DNA from: Trypanosoma brucei gambiense DAL972
Taxonomy: Eukaryota; Euglenozoa; Kinetoplastea; Trypanosomatida; Trypanosomatidae
Length of the DNA: 64,000 nucleotides
NCBI RefSeq assembly: GCF_000210295.1
Contig: NC_026743.1
Span: forward strand, 682,001-746,000
Reading direction: 5' to 3'
The notes beneath the pieces were generated by a model, which was given only the letters and a program-made list of their open reading frames with translations, was not told the origin of the DNA and ran no database searches. Shown here piece by piece: positions 43,965-54,186 of the stretch (positions are counted from its first letter, which is position 1; every line of letters starts with the position of its first letter). A program made the position numbers and the translations under genes.

Positions 43965-44921
43965 CAATAAAATTATGAGGAGAGAACCGTTTGTAGAAAC
44001 GGGGGAAGAGAAGTCAGGGAACATGTATGCGAGTATCTGTGGGGTTGCCGGTGAAACGATTATGGGATCACATGAGGAAACGTCAGTCGTGGCCCCATCC
44101 CACTGACACTTGCAGGGAGCGGCAGTTAAAGGGTTTCTCATTGTTTTTTCCCCTCTCCTGTTCCTTATATTCGTTGATGTCTTAGCGCTGCACTGCGGCA
44201 TTTAATACCATTGTTATTGCTGCCAGTGGTCACATTAGGTGTCATCGTAATCTCCTTTTTCTATGTTTTACCTCGCTTCGTCCCTGCTTTCTGTTTTGCA
44301 ATCATTCGTCTAACAAAAATGAGAAATAAGACCGAAAAAGCAACACCACTCTATCGTAGAAACAGTTTCATATCGCATCATTATTATTATTATTAGCACT
44401 CAATTACTATTAGTGATAACCAAGGGGAGATAGAAGGGAGGTATATATATATTTTTTTATTTATATATTTATAGGACTTGTGGATTCCAACTAGTGTATC
44501 GGTTTTAATTTTCGGCTAGGAACGATAGGATTAGGGGAAACGACACGTTTTCAGGAGTAGGGGCTGCAACGAGTGAAAACAAAGTGGGGAATAGGTGATA
44601 CCCTTTTTTTTCTCCGATAGTAACTTGCTTATTTTTATTATTACTTTCTCTTGTAAAGAAGCTTTATCGGCAAAGGAAGGTAATATTTGCAATATTATCT
44701 CATTTTGCCTATATTTGAGGAAAAAAGTGAGGGTGGGAAACGCACACGAACAAACAAGCAGTTAGTCTGTTGCAATTCAACTTCCTTCAAAGGAAGATAA
44801 CATAGCGTACAAGAAACCGAGAGAGAAAAAATCACGAAGAAGGAACGAAAAACATATATAGTATATAGTGTACAGTGTATATTTATTTCTAATAAAACGG
44901 ATAAACTGAAGGAGAGGTTCC
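43965..44921 (+). other. spacer between GUF1 and IF1
   Basis: These 957 bp hold no supported gene. They include an ATT run at 44380-44395, short TA tracts near 44441-44472, and two pyrimidine tracts ending in AG at 44620 and 44658 that could serve as the IF1 splice acceptor. Confidence 0.55.
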
Positions 44922-45269
44922 ATGCTGCCCCTCCGTGTACTACCATTCATCGCTGCAGGCGGTTACGCTTCCCAATTACGCTTCTACAGCGAGGGGAAGC
45001 CAACTGAAGGACACAGAAAGATCAACCTGGACGATGATGAGAGGTGGATCGAGGCGGAGTTCGACGAAAAACTTCGGTCTCCAGAAGAACGATATGCACT
45101 CGAACGACAGCGCGAGACAATGAAGGGACTCATCAAGAAAATACGCAACGAGCACAAACAGCACATGCACGAATCTGTACGCGAGAGGGACGCTCAAATT
45201 GACAACCTCAAAGAGCAAATACAGACAATGGAAAAGAAACTACAGCAGTTAACGAACGAGAAGCAATAG
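44922..45269 (+). CDS. IF1: F1-ATPase inhibitor IF1, mitochondrial
   Basis: This 115-residue protein matches the known T. brucei IF1 layout. A short presequence of ~22 residues (MLPLRVLPFIAAGGYASQLR) is followed by the inhibitory helix (~40-68, with DERWIEAEFDEKLRSPEE and RYALERQRE) and a long charged coiled-coil C-terminus that would mediate dimerisation. IF1 binds F1 and blocks ATP hydrolysis by reversed ATP synthase. In T. brucei it is expressed in the insect stage and is detrimental to bloodstream forms, which rely on hydrolysis. The ATG lies at the start of the frame and the length is typical. I recall the locus as Tb927.10.2970. Confidence 0.95.
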   Translation: MLPLRVLPFIAAGGYASQLRFYSEGKPTEGHRKINLDDDERWIEAEFDEKLRSPEERYALERQRETMKGLIKKIRNEHKQHMHESVRERDAQIDNLKEQIQTMEKKLQQLTNEKQ

Positions 45270-45330
45270 GAAGGAGCAGGCGTCATTCGCAAGAGCTCTA
45301 CCACAATGTTAACAAACATGTAAAACCGCC

Positions 45331-45370
<40 letters not shown>

Positions 45371-45550
45371 CAACGAGCGTAACGTTTTTTCTTTAGCTAA
45401 AATGGTCTCAATTTTCTATAAAACGTTTCTTTTTTTTTTTCCACCTCCAAAATATTATCACTACTGTGACAAATCATGAAAACTGCTATTATTGTTATTT
45501 TTTATTTATCACTTCTTCATTTCCACTCAAAATAGTATTTTTTCATGCAC
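45270..45550 (+). other. IF1 3' flank with TA microsatellite
   Basis: A (TA)n tract of about 36 bp occupies 45333-45368, followed by T-runs. The downstream duplicated block starts at 45551. Confidence 0.7.
45333..45368 (+). repeat. (TA)n microsatellite
   Basis: About 18 TA units in the IF1 3' flank, about 180 bp before the boundary of the duplicated segment. Confidence 0.9.
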
Positions 45551-45578
45551 TTTCCATCAGTTGCAACCCTTCCTCACC

Positions 45579-46599
45579 ATGTCACACCAAAACGGCCACC
45601 ACTCCAACAAGGTTTTCTATTCGGGTCACTGTGGAACTACGAATCCGACACAACTGGGGCAGCACGTGGCAGGACCAAGTGAAAGGCAACGCGTGCATTG
45701 AAACAGTGCTTGATGTGGGCCTCTTGATATTTGTCTGCAGAGTTTTGTCTTTGTTCCCACTTCGGTGGTGTTGCCTTCATGTGCATGTTCCCCGCATTTG
45801 TTACTTACTCCCGTCTATTGCCTCTCTTTGGTTTTTAACAATAAGGCAATATCATCAAATACTGTGCAGGGATGGACATAAAAAGGAAACTGAATTTGAC
45901 CTCGTTGGGGTGTGGGTTTCATTTGAGAGGGACTGTAGAAGTCTCTTGGTAAGTCAAGGTTGGATCGCACTGCTACGGTACTACCTGCAAGTAACGGAAC
46001 TCATCCTGTGCAACCTGCAGAAGGATAAAGAAATTTGGGATAATGCCCACACGTTGTTAAATACTGCATTTACTTTTGTGCAGCTGCGGGAGTACTATGA
46101 GTCGAGACATAGAAGTGACGAAGGTGCACTCGCTGCTGATATACGAAAGTTCTGCCGGAACAACCTAAACAATTTGGTTCCTAATATACGACGGCTCTCA
46201 CAGTCCTTTCCATCCGCACAGGATAGCACGGAGGTTAGGAGGCTGTCCCAACGAGTTGAGTGGACAGACCTTCTACACAAACTCCCAGAGTCAATTAATT
46301 CTGTGTATTTTGAAGCAGAAGTGAGGGAAGCCAAGTAGTTTGCCAAAAGGGGCGTCGAGGGCAGTGAAAAGGCTCGGGAAGAGTCATTGAAGAAGCATCT
46401 CGAACAAATTGACAATATGTCGACCGAGGACACTTTGAGGAATATCAATAAAACCATCAACCTCTCTGGTGGGTGCTGGTATAAATGCCCTAAAAGACAC
46501 TTTTATGTTGTCGGAGAGTGTGGCAGCCCTGCAGGGGAAGGAATAGGTGGGGTGGGCCACATCTCATTCCCTGGCAATACATCTGTTGGGAGGTTTTAG
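45579..46599 (+). pseudogene. broken C-terminal fragment of an RZ-type zinc-finger protein (ZNFX1/RNF213-like), copy 1
   Basis: One frame runs open to a TAG at 46336-46338 and continues in the same frame to 46599. A second frame has an ATG at 45579 but stops at 45701, so no single intact protein exists. The stretch after the TAG (EKAREESLKKHLEQIDNMS..., then WYKCPKRHFYVVGECG and IGGVGH) has the RZ-type zinc-finger pattern CPxxH...ECG...IGGxxH seen at the end of ZNFX1- and RNF213-type proteins. The second Cys pair (CPxCG) expected between ECG and IGG is missing. The part before the stop is helical and rich in Leu, consistent with the C-terminal helical region of that family. Decay is inferred; a short translated product cannot be excluded. 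Confidence 0.6.
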
Positions 46600-47080
46600 G
46601 AACCGGGAGGGTGTCATAGTGGACGAACTATTCCCTGTTGTAATGATAAGTGGAATGGAATATAATGTAATATGTGATGATGTGAAGTATGGAACATAAT
46701 TTGAATGGAACTAATGATGGAATGGGTTTTTTTGTGGATAGGAGTGCATCTCCTGTTGATCATGCAATCCATATCCCTTAATGAGGGCACAGCACTCCTT
46801 ATTAGTACTTTTACTTTTACTTTGCTTTTGCTTTTTCTTTTTTTGCTTTTGCTTTTGCTTGTTCTGTGAATGCTATCATTGGGTGTCTTATGCCCTTGCT
46901 TCTGTCGTTTGGCTGCTTTTGTTGCTTTGTCAGCCACTTACTATATTACCATCCTTTACCTTAATTCTACCTCTCTTGCACACATACCACAACTGGGATA
47001 CTAAAAGGGGGGTTATTGAGCGGTAACAAACAAAATAACTCGTGCTCTGATTAATTGCATCGCAACGTGGTGGTTTCGAG
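46600..47080 (+). other. spacer before RPN11 with pyrimidine tract
   Basis: These 481 bp include TGC/TTT pyrimidine tracts at 46808-46862. Candidate AGs follow at 46933 and near 47006. No gene is supported; the antisense ORF at 46614-46937 is the mirror of the pyrimidine tract. Confidence 0.6.
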
Positions 47081-47998
47081 ATGTTCCATCCCCAATTGGT
47101 GGCGGGTGGTGCCAATCGCGCTGCACCGGCAGAGGAGCTACGCGACACAGCCGAGACGGTGCAGATATCGTCTTTGGCATTGCTCAAAATGCTGATGCAC
47201 GGGCGCGCTGGGGTGCCGCTCGAGGTAATGGGTTTGATGATTGGTGAGTTGATTGACGACTATACGGTCCGTGTATCTGATGTCTTCTCCATGCCCCAAA
47301 CGGCCACGGGTCAATCCGTTGAAGCTGTGGACCCAGAGTATCAAGTTCATATGTTAGACAAACTCTCCGTGGTGGGTCGACCGGAAAAAGTTGTTGGGTG
47401 GTACCACAGTCACCCTGGTTTCGGCTGCTGGCTTTCTGGTGAGGATGTAATGACGGCGAGCAGCTATGAGCAACTGACGCCGCGCAGCGTGTCGGTAGTG
47501 ATCGACCCTATCCAATCGGTCCGCGGCAAAGTAGTGATTGACGCCTTCCGCACCACGAAGGACCCACATACGGGGCCGCGAATCATGTTCCAAGAGCCAC
47601 GACAGACAACAAGCAACATCGGGTGGCTGACGCGACCTTCTCCTATTGCTCTCACCCGTGGGTTGGATCGTGACTATTACAGTCTTCCCATTACCTTCCG
47701 CAAGAAAAACCACGAACTTGCGCTACTCCTCAACGTCTACAAGAAGGGTTGGCAGGAGGGTTTCCGATTAGAAAACATGACACGTTTTGACCGCAATACG
47801 GTGCGAGAGAAGATGCGTGCGCTGGCGTCGCTTGCCGTCCAGTCGGAGCGATTCATTGTTCAGGGTCTCGATGAAGATGATGTAGGCAATGTCGGTCGAG
47901 CAAATCCCATTGCGCATCTCCAATCCGAATCGGAGGGCCTAATCAACGCGAGTCTTAACCAATCCATAGGAGCGATGATTAATGGGGTTGTCTTCTGA
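47081..47998 (+). CDS. RPN11: 26S proteasome regulatory subunit RPN11 (JAMM deubiquitinase), complete copy
   Basis: This 305-residue MPN+/JAMM metalloprotease is of normal length (~310). The zinc-binding motif [14 protein letters not shown] places H109, H111 and D122 exactly as in yeast Rpn11, with Ser119 between. The upstream MPN segment [15 protein letters not shown] supplies the conserved glutamate. RPN11 sits in the 19S lid and removes ubiquitin chains from substrates as they are translocated into the core. The RPN11 C-terminal helices are present. The ATG at 47081 is the first in the frame, after a pyrimidine-rich spacer. An apparently identical second copy begins at 63323. Confidence 0.97.
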   Translation: MFHPQLVAGGANRAAPAEELRDTAETVQISSLALLKMLMHGRAGVPLEVMGLMIGELIDDYTVRVSDVFSMPQTATGQSVEAVDPEYQVHMLDKLSVVGRPEKVVGWYHSHPGFGCWLSGEDVMTASSYEQLTPRSVSVVIDPIQSVRGKVVIDAFRTTKDPHTGPRIMFQEPRQTTSNIGWLTRPSPIALTRGLDRDYYSLPITFRKKNHELALLLNVYKKGWQEGFRLENMTRFDRNTVREKMRALASLAVQSERFIVQGLDEDDVGNVGRANPIAHLQSESEGLINASLNQSIGAMINGVVF

Positions 47999-48456
47999 GG
48001 AAACAGGGTACATTGCGTGTGCTCCAGCTATTACTGACCATACTTTTTATATGCGCTACCGTATTGATTTTTTATCACCCTCTCTATAACGTTTACGGGG
48101 TGTTATGCTCCTTTTCTGCACTCCCGTTTCTGTGACAATGTGGCGTGATTACAATCAGCGCAGGATGGCATTTGCTAGTGATGTGGTGTCATCTTCGTGA
48201 ATGGCATGTCATTTGTTTGTGGTGGGGTAATTACTCGTCCTGAATTTCCTAGTGATTCTACAAACATATCTCTGCAATACCTCACTTCCATATTCCTTTA
48301 ATTGCTCTAATCCCGGTGATTGCTCGTTGCGATCCCAGTGTCGTGTGCCCAACGCACTTAGTGACACTCAGGACAAGTGGTGAAGGGGGCGAAAAGCTTT
48401 TATTCTACCGTCTCCGATTGGGTGAAGCAGGGTATCGAAACTATCGTCTACTGCAT
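47999..48456 (+). other. spacer after RPN11
   Basis: About 460 bp with pyrimidine runs around 48070-48130 and AG at 48157-48158 as a possible splice acceptor. The frame of the next gene is open from 48256 without an ATG until 48457. Confidence 0.5.
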
Positions 48457-51400
48457 ATGTATGCAATGCCCGGTAATAGTGGTGATATACAGTGTAATGA
48501 TGGTAAGAAAAGACATATACCGCCATTGTCACTGTTGCTGTCGGGCTACGGGAGCAGTGAAGGCAGGGAACTGGACACATCGTATACACCAAAGCAGTGG
48601 CTGTGGTTCCTCTATGTGACATCATGGGCTCGACCGTTTTTTACTTATGCATCATCTGGTGGTGCGTCCGAAGCGACGGAGGGCAGCAGTGATAACAGAA
48701 GTGGGAGAGCATATTGGGGCAGGTTATCATTTGACGAGCTGTTGAAGTTGTCGGGGTCCCCCATTCCTCCCGCCATGGTGTCGCTTTGGATGGGGCTTTG
48801 CATGCCGACAGATGACGTCGTGCAAGAGCTGCGAATAATGACGGAGGGGAAGGCAGAAGGTCGGCAGCGCATATATCCTTTCCTGCCTCGTGTTGCAGAG
48901 TCAACATTTGGTCGTGCTCTGCGATCGTTGGCCGTGCGACAGCATATATCCTCCTGGATGCCTTCTCATGCCGGTGACGTGTGTGCCGCCCTTGACGTTC
49001 TGGTGCGAGACACACTTGAAGTTATTCAGAACTCTGCCGATGTGCGGAAGACTGCGAGAGTACGGTGTGAGGAAAGAGATGCGTCAGGGGAGGAAGCACT
49101 TGAGGGGGCTTTCCGGAGCATGCTTTCTGCATCTACCACCGCACCGAAGGTGGTGGAAGCGACAACTTACCGTCCTCTGTTCGATGTGAAGGCATCCATA
49201 CCCGAGGGTGGAACTGCGCAAGTCCTTATCAGGGTGGCTAGTGCTGCACGTTTGTTTGCCGCCCTTTCGGTGGAGGCATTTGGTCGTGTCAAATCTGAAT
49301 GCGCCGTCCTACTTCTTGCTCATATCAATCAGCGCGATGCACCAGAGCATGTGGATGCCCGTGCGTACGGTGTGGTGACTGGCGTTGTGGAGTATGCTAT
49401 GGCTTATCGGTATTGCAGGGATGATGGTACGGGACGGTGCCCACTGACGTGCGCTGCTTTGCTGTTGCATCGTCTCGTTGAGCTGCAGGGAATTGTGGAA
49501 AAGGATACTGCTGCTGGTGACAGGTGTATGGGGATGGCTGTATCAGCTTCTCGGTTCGCAAACATGACTGTGGCGTGTATACAGGAACTGCTCTTCTGTG
49601 TGGTGGCAGGTGATACAGTAAGGTGGCACAGGGAACACCAGCCCGATGGTGTCTCTGTCTGTCCCACCGCTGCACGTACCTTAACGCTGCATGAAACAGA
49701 TTGTCTGCTACAAGTCTTCATCCCGGCACTGCTCCAGCAGGTGGGGTTTGAGTGGCCCTGGTCAGAGTCACTCCGGCATGCCAAGATGCTTGATCGGGCA
49801 CGAACGCAACATATTGTGATGGAAGATGGTGTCAGGTTGGATAGCCGATCGGTGTTTGAGGAGCTTTTGGTCTCAGTTGCGCGACGAACGTACGGACTGC
49901 GCCTTCGAGCCATTCTCCCTCAGAGCTTCGACGTCATTGCGGAAAATATTTTTGTTTCGATCCACGATGTGCCGAATGAGGGTAAAAGCAGTGGAGGGAA
50001 TCCTGAGAAGGTGGCTGATAATTCGTCTTCTCGCTTTGCACTACCTCTGTATTACCGTACTGCCGGTGAGGTCCTGCTAGAATACTTTGATCGCTGCGGT
50101 TCAAGTGGAATAACAGCGGAGGAAACAGAGCGGGTGTTGAGACGGGCCACCGATGTGCAGCCTATGGTTGTGCAATTGCAGGCACTGGGAGGGGACACAA
50201 ACGGTGGCATTACTGATTGTGTCAGCTACTGTGGTGAGCTTTCTCGCACAGTATATTTTTCCGCGCGTGAGAAGGAGCGTTTACTGCAGAGGTACCGCTG
50301 TGAAGTGCTGCTGGCCTCCCTCGTGGTGTACACGCAACTGAGAACGGTGAGTGTCGTGCAACAGCTCACGCGGCAACTCGCCCCATTGTTTGAGCAGCTG
50401 CTTCTGCCGCTTGCGCATGAGCGTACCCTCAGTCGTTGTCCTGTGATTGCATCCAGGAAGGGGGACGGGGTTGATGACAACGGCACACCGTTGGTGGACT
50501 TAACACCGGAATTCAAGATGCTGGTAGACGAAATTCATTATGAGTTCTACCCTCTGGAATGGGTACCCGAAGCCGTTGATGCCCATATTCGGCAAGAGTG
50601 TGGTGTCCGGGAAAAAGAAGGAGCACCGTACCACGAAGGCGGGAATGGTCCCCCCAGTTTTGCCCAATACTCTCTATTTGCAGCTATTGCTCATCAGTTT
50701 GGCCTCGTTCTGGAGGGGAACCCGCGTGGATTCCGTGGTGGCGACGGCAGCAGCAGTGAAGTACGCACGAAGGCATACCGTTTCTTCACACTGATGTTGC
50801 TCAACAATCTCGGGGATGCAGTATCTTCCTCATGTGAGTTAGATGGGGCTGCAGCGCTGGCCGCAACGCGGCGTGTTAAGGATTGTCAGGACGGTAGCGA
50901 AAATTGTAAACAACGGCAAGCGGCTGTGAGGCAACGCGGCGGCGCATCGTTTCACAGTGTGGTGAGCGCGTGCGATGTTGTGGTTACTATGACACAGTGC
51001 TTACTTCCCGCACACTTATCATCACACCCACGTATGGCAACCACTGGTTCTATGAGCAACGAGTGGATGCGCCGGGTTGGGGAGTGGACACGATCGGCGT
51101 ACTCGAAGTACACCGCGTATCAGCAGCAGGTGCATGGTTTGGATCTTCCTGTGCCGCTCATCTCTCTCTATAATAGTCTCACCTTTGACTCCGTTCCCCT
51201 TGCTCGTGAAACCATCCGCGCCGTACGGAGCCGCCTCCTTGAGAAGATGAGTGTGGTGACTGCGTCGCCGCCAGGGGATGTAGAAACTGCGGGTAAACAG
51301 CTCCTGGAGCAGCACCTTTCCAGCCTAACCGTAACACTCACAGCTGTTGGGCTTCTGCCGCTCTGTGTGCGTGGGGGAAGCCATGTACCCTGCGCAACTC

Positions 51401-51471
51401 AACTATTGTGGGCATCCCCATTTTTCTCCCACGAACTGCTGCACTGCGGTCGATACGAAGTAAGTGTATAG
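48457..51471 (+). CDS. hypothetical protein, large and helical
   Basis: The frame is open from 48256, but the first ATG is at 48457, giving 1004 residues. The 67 codons before it read like protein (e.g. LVTLRTSGEGGEKLLFYRLRL), so an upstream start lost by mutation or a missed short exon should be considered. The protein has mixed helices and loops, no transmembrane segment, and a few Gly/Ser insertions such as RGFRGGDGSSSE near residue 766. I see no recognised domain. Conserved-looking helical blocks (e.g. FSLFAAIAHQFGLVLE-like text near 750) suggest a folded protein, probably kinetoplastid-specific. Confidence 0.8.
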   Translation: MYAMPGNSGDIQCNDGKKRHIPPLSLLLSGYGSSEGRELDTSYTPKQWLWFLYVTSWARPFFTYASSGGASEATEGSSDNRSGRAYWGRLSFDELLKLSGSPIPPAMVSLWMGLCMPTDDVVQELRIMTEGKAEGRQRIYPFLPRVAESTFGRALRSLAVRQHISSWMPSHAGDVCAALDVLVRDTLEVIQNSADVRKTARVRCEERDASGEEALEGAFRSMLSASTTAPKVVEATTYRPLFDVKASIPEGGTAQVLIRVASAARLFAALSVEAFGRVKSECAVLLLAHINQRDAPEHVDARAYGVVTGVVEYAMAYRYCRDDGTGRCPLTCAALLLHRLVELQGIVEKDTAAGDRCMGMAVSASRFANMTVACIQELLFCVVAGDTVRWHREHQPDGVSVCPTAARTLTLHETDCLLQVFIPALLQQVGFEWPWSESLRHAKMLDRARTQHIVMEDGVRLDSRSVFEELLVSVARRTYGLRLRAILPQSFDVIAENIFVSIHDVPNEGKSSGGNPEKVADNSSSRFALPLYYRTAGEVLLEYFDRCGSSGITAEETERVLRRATDVQPMVVQLQALGGDTNGGITDCVSYCGELSRTVYFSAREKERLLQRYRCEVLLASLVVYTQLRTVSVVQQLTRQLAPLFEQLLLPLAHERTLSRCPVIASRKGDGVDDNGTPLVDLTPEFKMLVDEIHYEFYPLEWVPEAVDAHIRQECGVREKEGAPYHEGGNGPPSFAQYSLFAAIAHQFGLVLEGNPRGFRGGDGSSSEVRTKAYRFFTLMLLNNLGDAVSSSCELDGAAALAATRRVKDCQDGSENCKQRQAAVRQRGGASFHSVVSACDVVVTMTQCLLPAHLSSHPRMATTGSMSNEWMRRVGEWTRSAYSKYTAYQQQVHGLDLPVPLISLYNSLTFDSVPLARETIRAVRSRLLEKMSVVTASPPGDVETAGKQLLEQHLSSLTVTLTAVGLLPLCVRGGSHVPCATQLLWASPFFSHELLHCGRYEVSV

Positions 51472-51828
51472 GAAACACTCCGGAAAGCTTTGCCCGAAGA
51501 AACGCTGTCGTTGCTTTGCTGCTTCTTTAATGAGGGGGTTTACCTGTACAGATCACCTCTCCAGTGGTTCCCTTGCTTCTTTCGTATGCGATTTTGTTGG
51601 TGTCGGAGGTGACGCTCCTGTAATTGCAAACATTTTATTTATCATCATCACCACCCAATGCTGAAATGGTTGCGAGGTAAATTCTACTTACACACCCCTA
51701 ACCAAATTTGCTCCGCTCCACACCCTACCAATAAATGTACGCATATACCCTTTGATCCGTAGCACCAGGCAAGTGATATAGCAGTAAAGTACCTGGATTT
51801 CTTTACAGACGCTTTCTGATCCATTACC
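51472..51828 (+). other. spacer before the OFD1-like gene
   Basis: These 357 bp have no gene. The sequence TTTCTTTACAG ends at 51808, 20 nt before the next ATG, and is a good splice-acceptor candidate. Confidence 0.6.
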
Positions 51829-54186
51829 ATGAACAGTTTCGTGTCTCATTCCTCTCCTCCCCTTTCCGCTGGAATAAATGAGATGTCACTGGCGGAATTG
51901 CGGTTAGGTATTCACGAATTCCTTCGGTCAAGCGGAGCTTTGGGTTCTCTCAAAACACAACTACGTGGTGTCATTACATCAGAGTTGTTAAAGCGGAGAC
52001 GGACAAAGGATATTACCGCCGGTGAATGCAACAGTCGGGAGCTGGACGCGGGGGCTGATGTTAGTAATAAGGATGGAGAAGGCGAAAGCGCATGGATGCA
52101 GCGTCTCGCCGATGCTATAGTGGAGCAGCATCTGCGGCAAACGGGGCGTGCCTTTTCGTTGGCGATTTTCAGTAGTGAGGCAGATGTAAGCTTCAGAGCA
52201 ACTGGGGACGATGCCCTCGCAGTACTCCTCCATCTTGACAACCCCGTATTGACTACGGCGGGTTGGCGTGCGGGACCGGACTCGACTCCTGCCAATGCGA
52301 AGGTTGCACATCACCGGAGTAGCAGTTTTTTACAGATTCTTACAGCTGCACACTTGAGGCATGTGGGGGATAGTCGAGGACAGCGACCTGGATACGCTGT
52401 CGGTACTCAAACTGATAGTGACTTTGGTAGTGAGTTTTCGGGGGAATCCGCGAAGCCACCGGTTGAGGTTCGCCTTGCAGCCGTGGATGCAAAGTATGCT
52501 CTTTGCTTCGCCCGTATGGAACATTCGACACGCGAGGAACTGGACCGGCGCATGGAAACTTACAGAGAGGAATTGAAGCTGCAGATGGAACAAACATACC
52601 AGCAGCGGCTTCGTGCTTTCGAGCAGCAAAAGCTTTTGGAGGTGCGGCGGGAGGCGGAAGAGCATTTCAGACTACTACTTCAACACAAGATGGAGGAGCA
52701 ACGGGAAATAGAAAGGCTAAGTGCTCAACGTGTGGAGGCTGAACGCGTCCGGCTCTCGCAGGCACGTGAAGATATACAACTACAGCGTGTTGAATTGGAG
52801 CGACGGCAGCGTGAAATACAGCTCCTGTTGGACGAGCGTGATAAGGCGACGGTCGAGATGGAAGGCCGCTTGCACGACGCGAAGCAGCAAATACGCGTCT
52901 TAACATCACAACTGCAACAGTTTGAGGAGCTCTGTGCCTCCCGACTCGCTGAGGCTGAAGCAGCACGTGACCGTGAGATGCGGCGGGTGGGAGATATTCG
53001 GCGGCTTCAAGCAGAGCATGTGGCAGAGTTACAACTAAAGGATGAGGAAATTTGTCGTTTGCGTTTCCGACTTAAATCACTGGCAGCTTCCAACACCGGC
53101 GGCAGTTGGCATCACAACGCCCTGAACACCACGGAGAATGGGGTTATTATGGTGCACGAAGTTCCCTCAGGAGCGACCCGACAACATAAGCAAGGAAGCC
53201 GACAGCAGGCGTCCCATGAAGCAACGTACCTTACGTCAACACCTGTTCCGCGTGAGGCGGCATGGCAGTCCATTTGGCACTCAACTGATGTTGTGGGACC
53301 CACAGAAGTCGTAACAGCACCGTGGAGGGGGGAAGAGGGAGTAGTTGAACGGCGCTCACATTTGGTGGATCCTTCCTTGCATTCCAGTGATGTTCACCGG
53401 CAGGGAAAGCGTGGTAGTAGGGACACTAACGATGCGGCCATCGAAAGTCAAGAAAGGAGCATGAACATTCAACCTCGAAGAGCCGCAACCACGGAAAGTG
53501 GCAGCACTGTAACCACCACTAGCTCCAGAGTGGGGTCTCGCGTGCTTCTTGCTGATGCTGCTGTCGCCAAGTCAGCACACGAATCTGCAACTGCGGAAAA
53601 GCAGGAAACTCCGGTGCCGCAGGAGTGCGGATCTTCAGAGAGATCAGGCCGGGCAGGAAATGATGAGAAGGATGAGGTGGCGCATAGCAAGAGCTCGTCA
53701 GGCAGCACCAAGGTGACCAGGAGCAACACAACGGGAGAAATTAACGGTGAAGTGGACCGTTCGCACCCACCTGTCGTGCAGGGGTCGCACTCGGAGGGTC
53801 CCCTCTCCCTTAATGCATCTGAGGGCAATACCGCCATTGCTTCTTCTTCCAAAATGTCATCTGTGCGCTCACACAAGAGCCAGTCTGCCACAACGCCACG
53901 TGCAGCCGCGTCCCACGCGCTAAGTGATTTGGTGGGACGAATTAACGCTGAGGAGGAGGACAAACGGAAAGAAATTGAGAAAGAGGAAGAGACGAACCGA
54001 GGTGGCATTAAGTGGGCCGCCACCTCTCAGCACAACTTGCTGGTGCAGCGCCAAACAGCGATGGAAGAGTTTTCTGGGCGTGAGGAAAGTAATGTGGTTT
54101 TGTTGGACCGCACGACCATATCCGATGATGGCAGTGAGGATGATATTTTATATCGAAAAGGAGATGACAGTGATGACTCCATATGA
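51829..54186 (+). CDS. OFD1: OFD1-like LisH/coiled-coil basal body protein
   Basis: The 785-residue protein opens with a helix-turn block at ~19-50 (AELRLGIHEFLRSSGALGSL then KTQLRGVITSELLKR). It closely follows the N-terminus of OFD1, including the LKTQLR motif. A LisH-type segment follows at ~87-115 (AWMQRLADAIVEQHLRQTGR), again as in OFD1. Residues ~200-425 form a continuous coiled coil rich in Glu, Arg and Gln. The last ~330 residues are Ser/Thr-rich and disordered with an acidic end (SDDGSEDDILYRK). OFD1 is a centriole/basal-body distal-end protein controlling centriole length and distal appendages. Trypanosomes have basal bodies, so a conserved role there is reasonable. FOP or another TOF/LisH coiled-coil protein is the alternative. 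The acceptor site 20 nt upstream fixes the start. Confidence 0.72.
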   Translation: MNSFVSHSSPPLSAGINEMSLAELRLGIHEFLRSSGALGSLKTQLRGVITSELLKRRRTKDITAGECNSRELDAGADVSNKDGEGESAWMQRLADAIVEQHLRQTGRAFSLAIFSSEADVSFRATGDDALAVLLHLDNPVLTTAGWRAGPDSTPANAKVAHHRSSSFLQILTAAHLRHVGDSRGQRPGYAVGTQTDSDFGSEFSGESAKPPVEVRLAAVDAKYALCFARMEHSTREELDRRMETYREELKLQMEQTYQQRLRAFEQQKLLEVRREAEEHFRLLLQHKMEEQREIERLSAQRVEAERVRLSQAREDIQLQRVELERRQREIQLLLDERDKATVEMEGRLHDAKQQIRVLTSQLQQFEELCASRLAEAEAARDREMRRVGDIRRLQAEHVAELQLKDEEICRLRFRLKSLAASNTGGSWHHNALNTTENGVIMVHEVPSGATRQHKQGSRQQASHEATYLTSTPVPREAAWQSIWHSTDVVGPTEVVTAPWRGEEGVVERRSHLVDPSLHSSDVHRQGKRGSRDTNDAAIESQERSMNIQPRRAATTESGSTVTTTSSRVGSRVLLADAAVAKSAHESATAEKQETPVPQECGSSERSGRAGNDEKDEVAHSKSSSGSTKVTRSNTTGEINGEVDRSHPPVVQGSHSEGPLSLNASEGNTAIASSSKMSSVRSHKSQSATTPRAAASHALSDLVGRINAEEEDKRKEIEKEEETNRGGIKWAATSQHNLLVQRQTAMEEFSGREESNVVLLDRTTISDDGSEDDILYRKGDDSDDSI

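Larger units (their letters stand above)
45551..47758 (+). repeat. dispersed duplication, copy 1 (zinc-finger relic + RPN11)
   Basis: This segment recurs at 61793-64000 at a constant offset of 16,242 bp. All segments compared by eye were identical, including every short ORF in both strands. The right end given here is only where the window ends in copy 2; the true duplication may extend further. The left boundary is sharp: sequences differ immediately before 45551 and 61793, apart from chance matches. Confidence 0.93.

Noticed and set aside
46614..46937. Basic Lys/Ser-rich antisense ORF before RPN11
   Set aside because: It is the complement of a TTTTGC-type pyrimidine tract used for mRNA processing, not a coding region.
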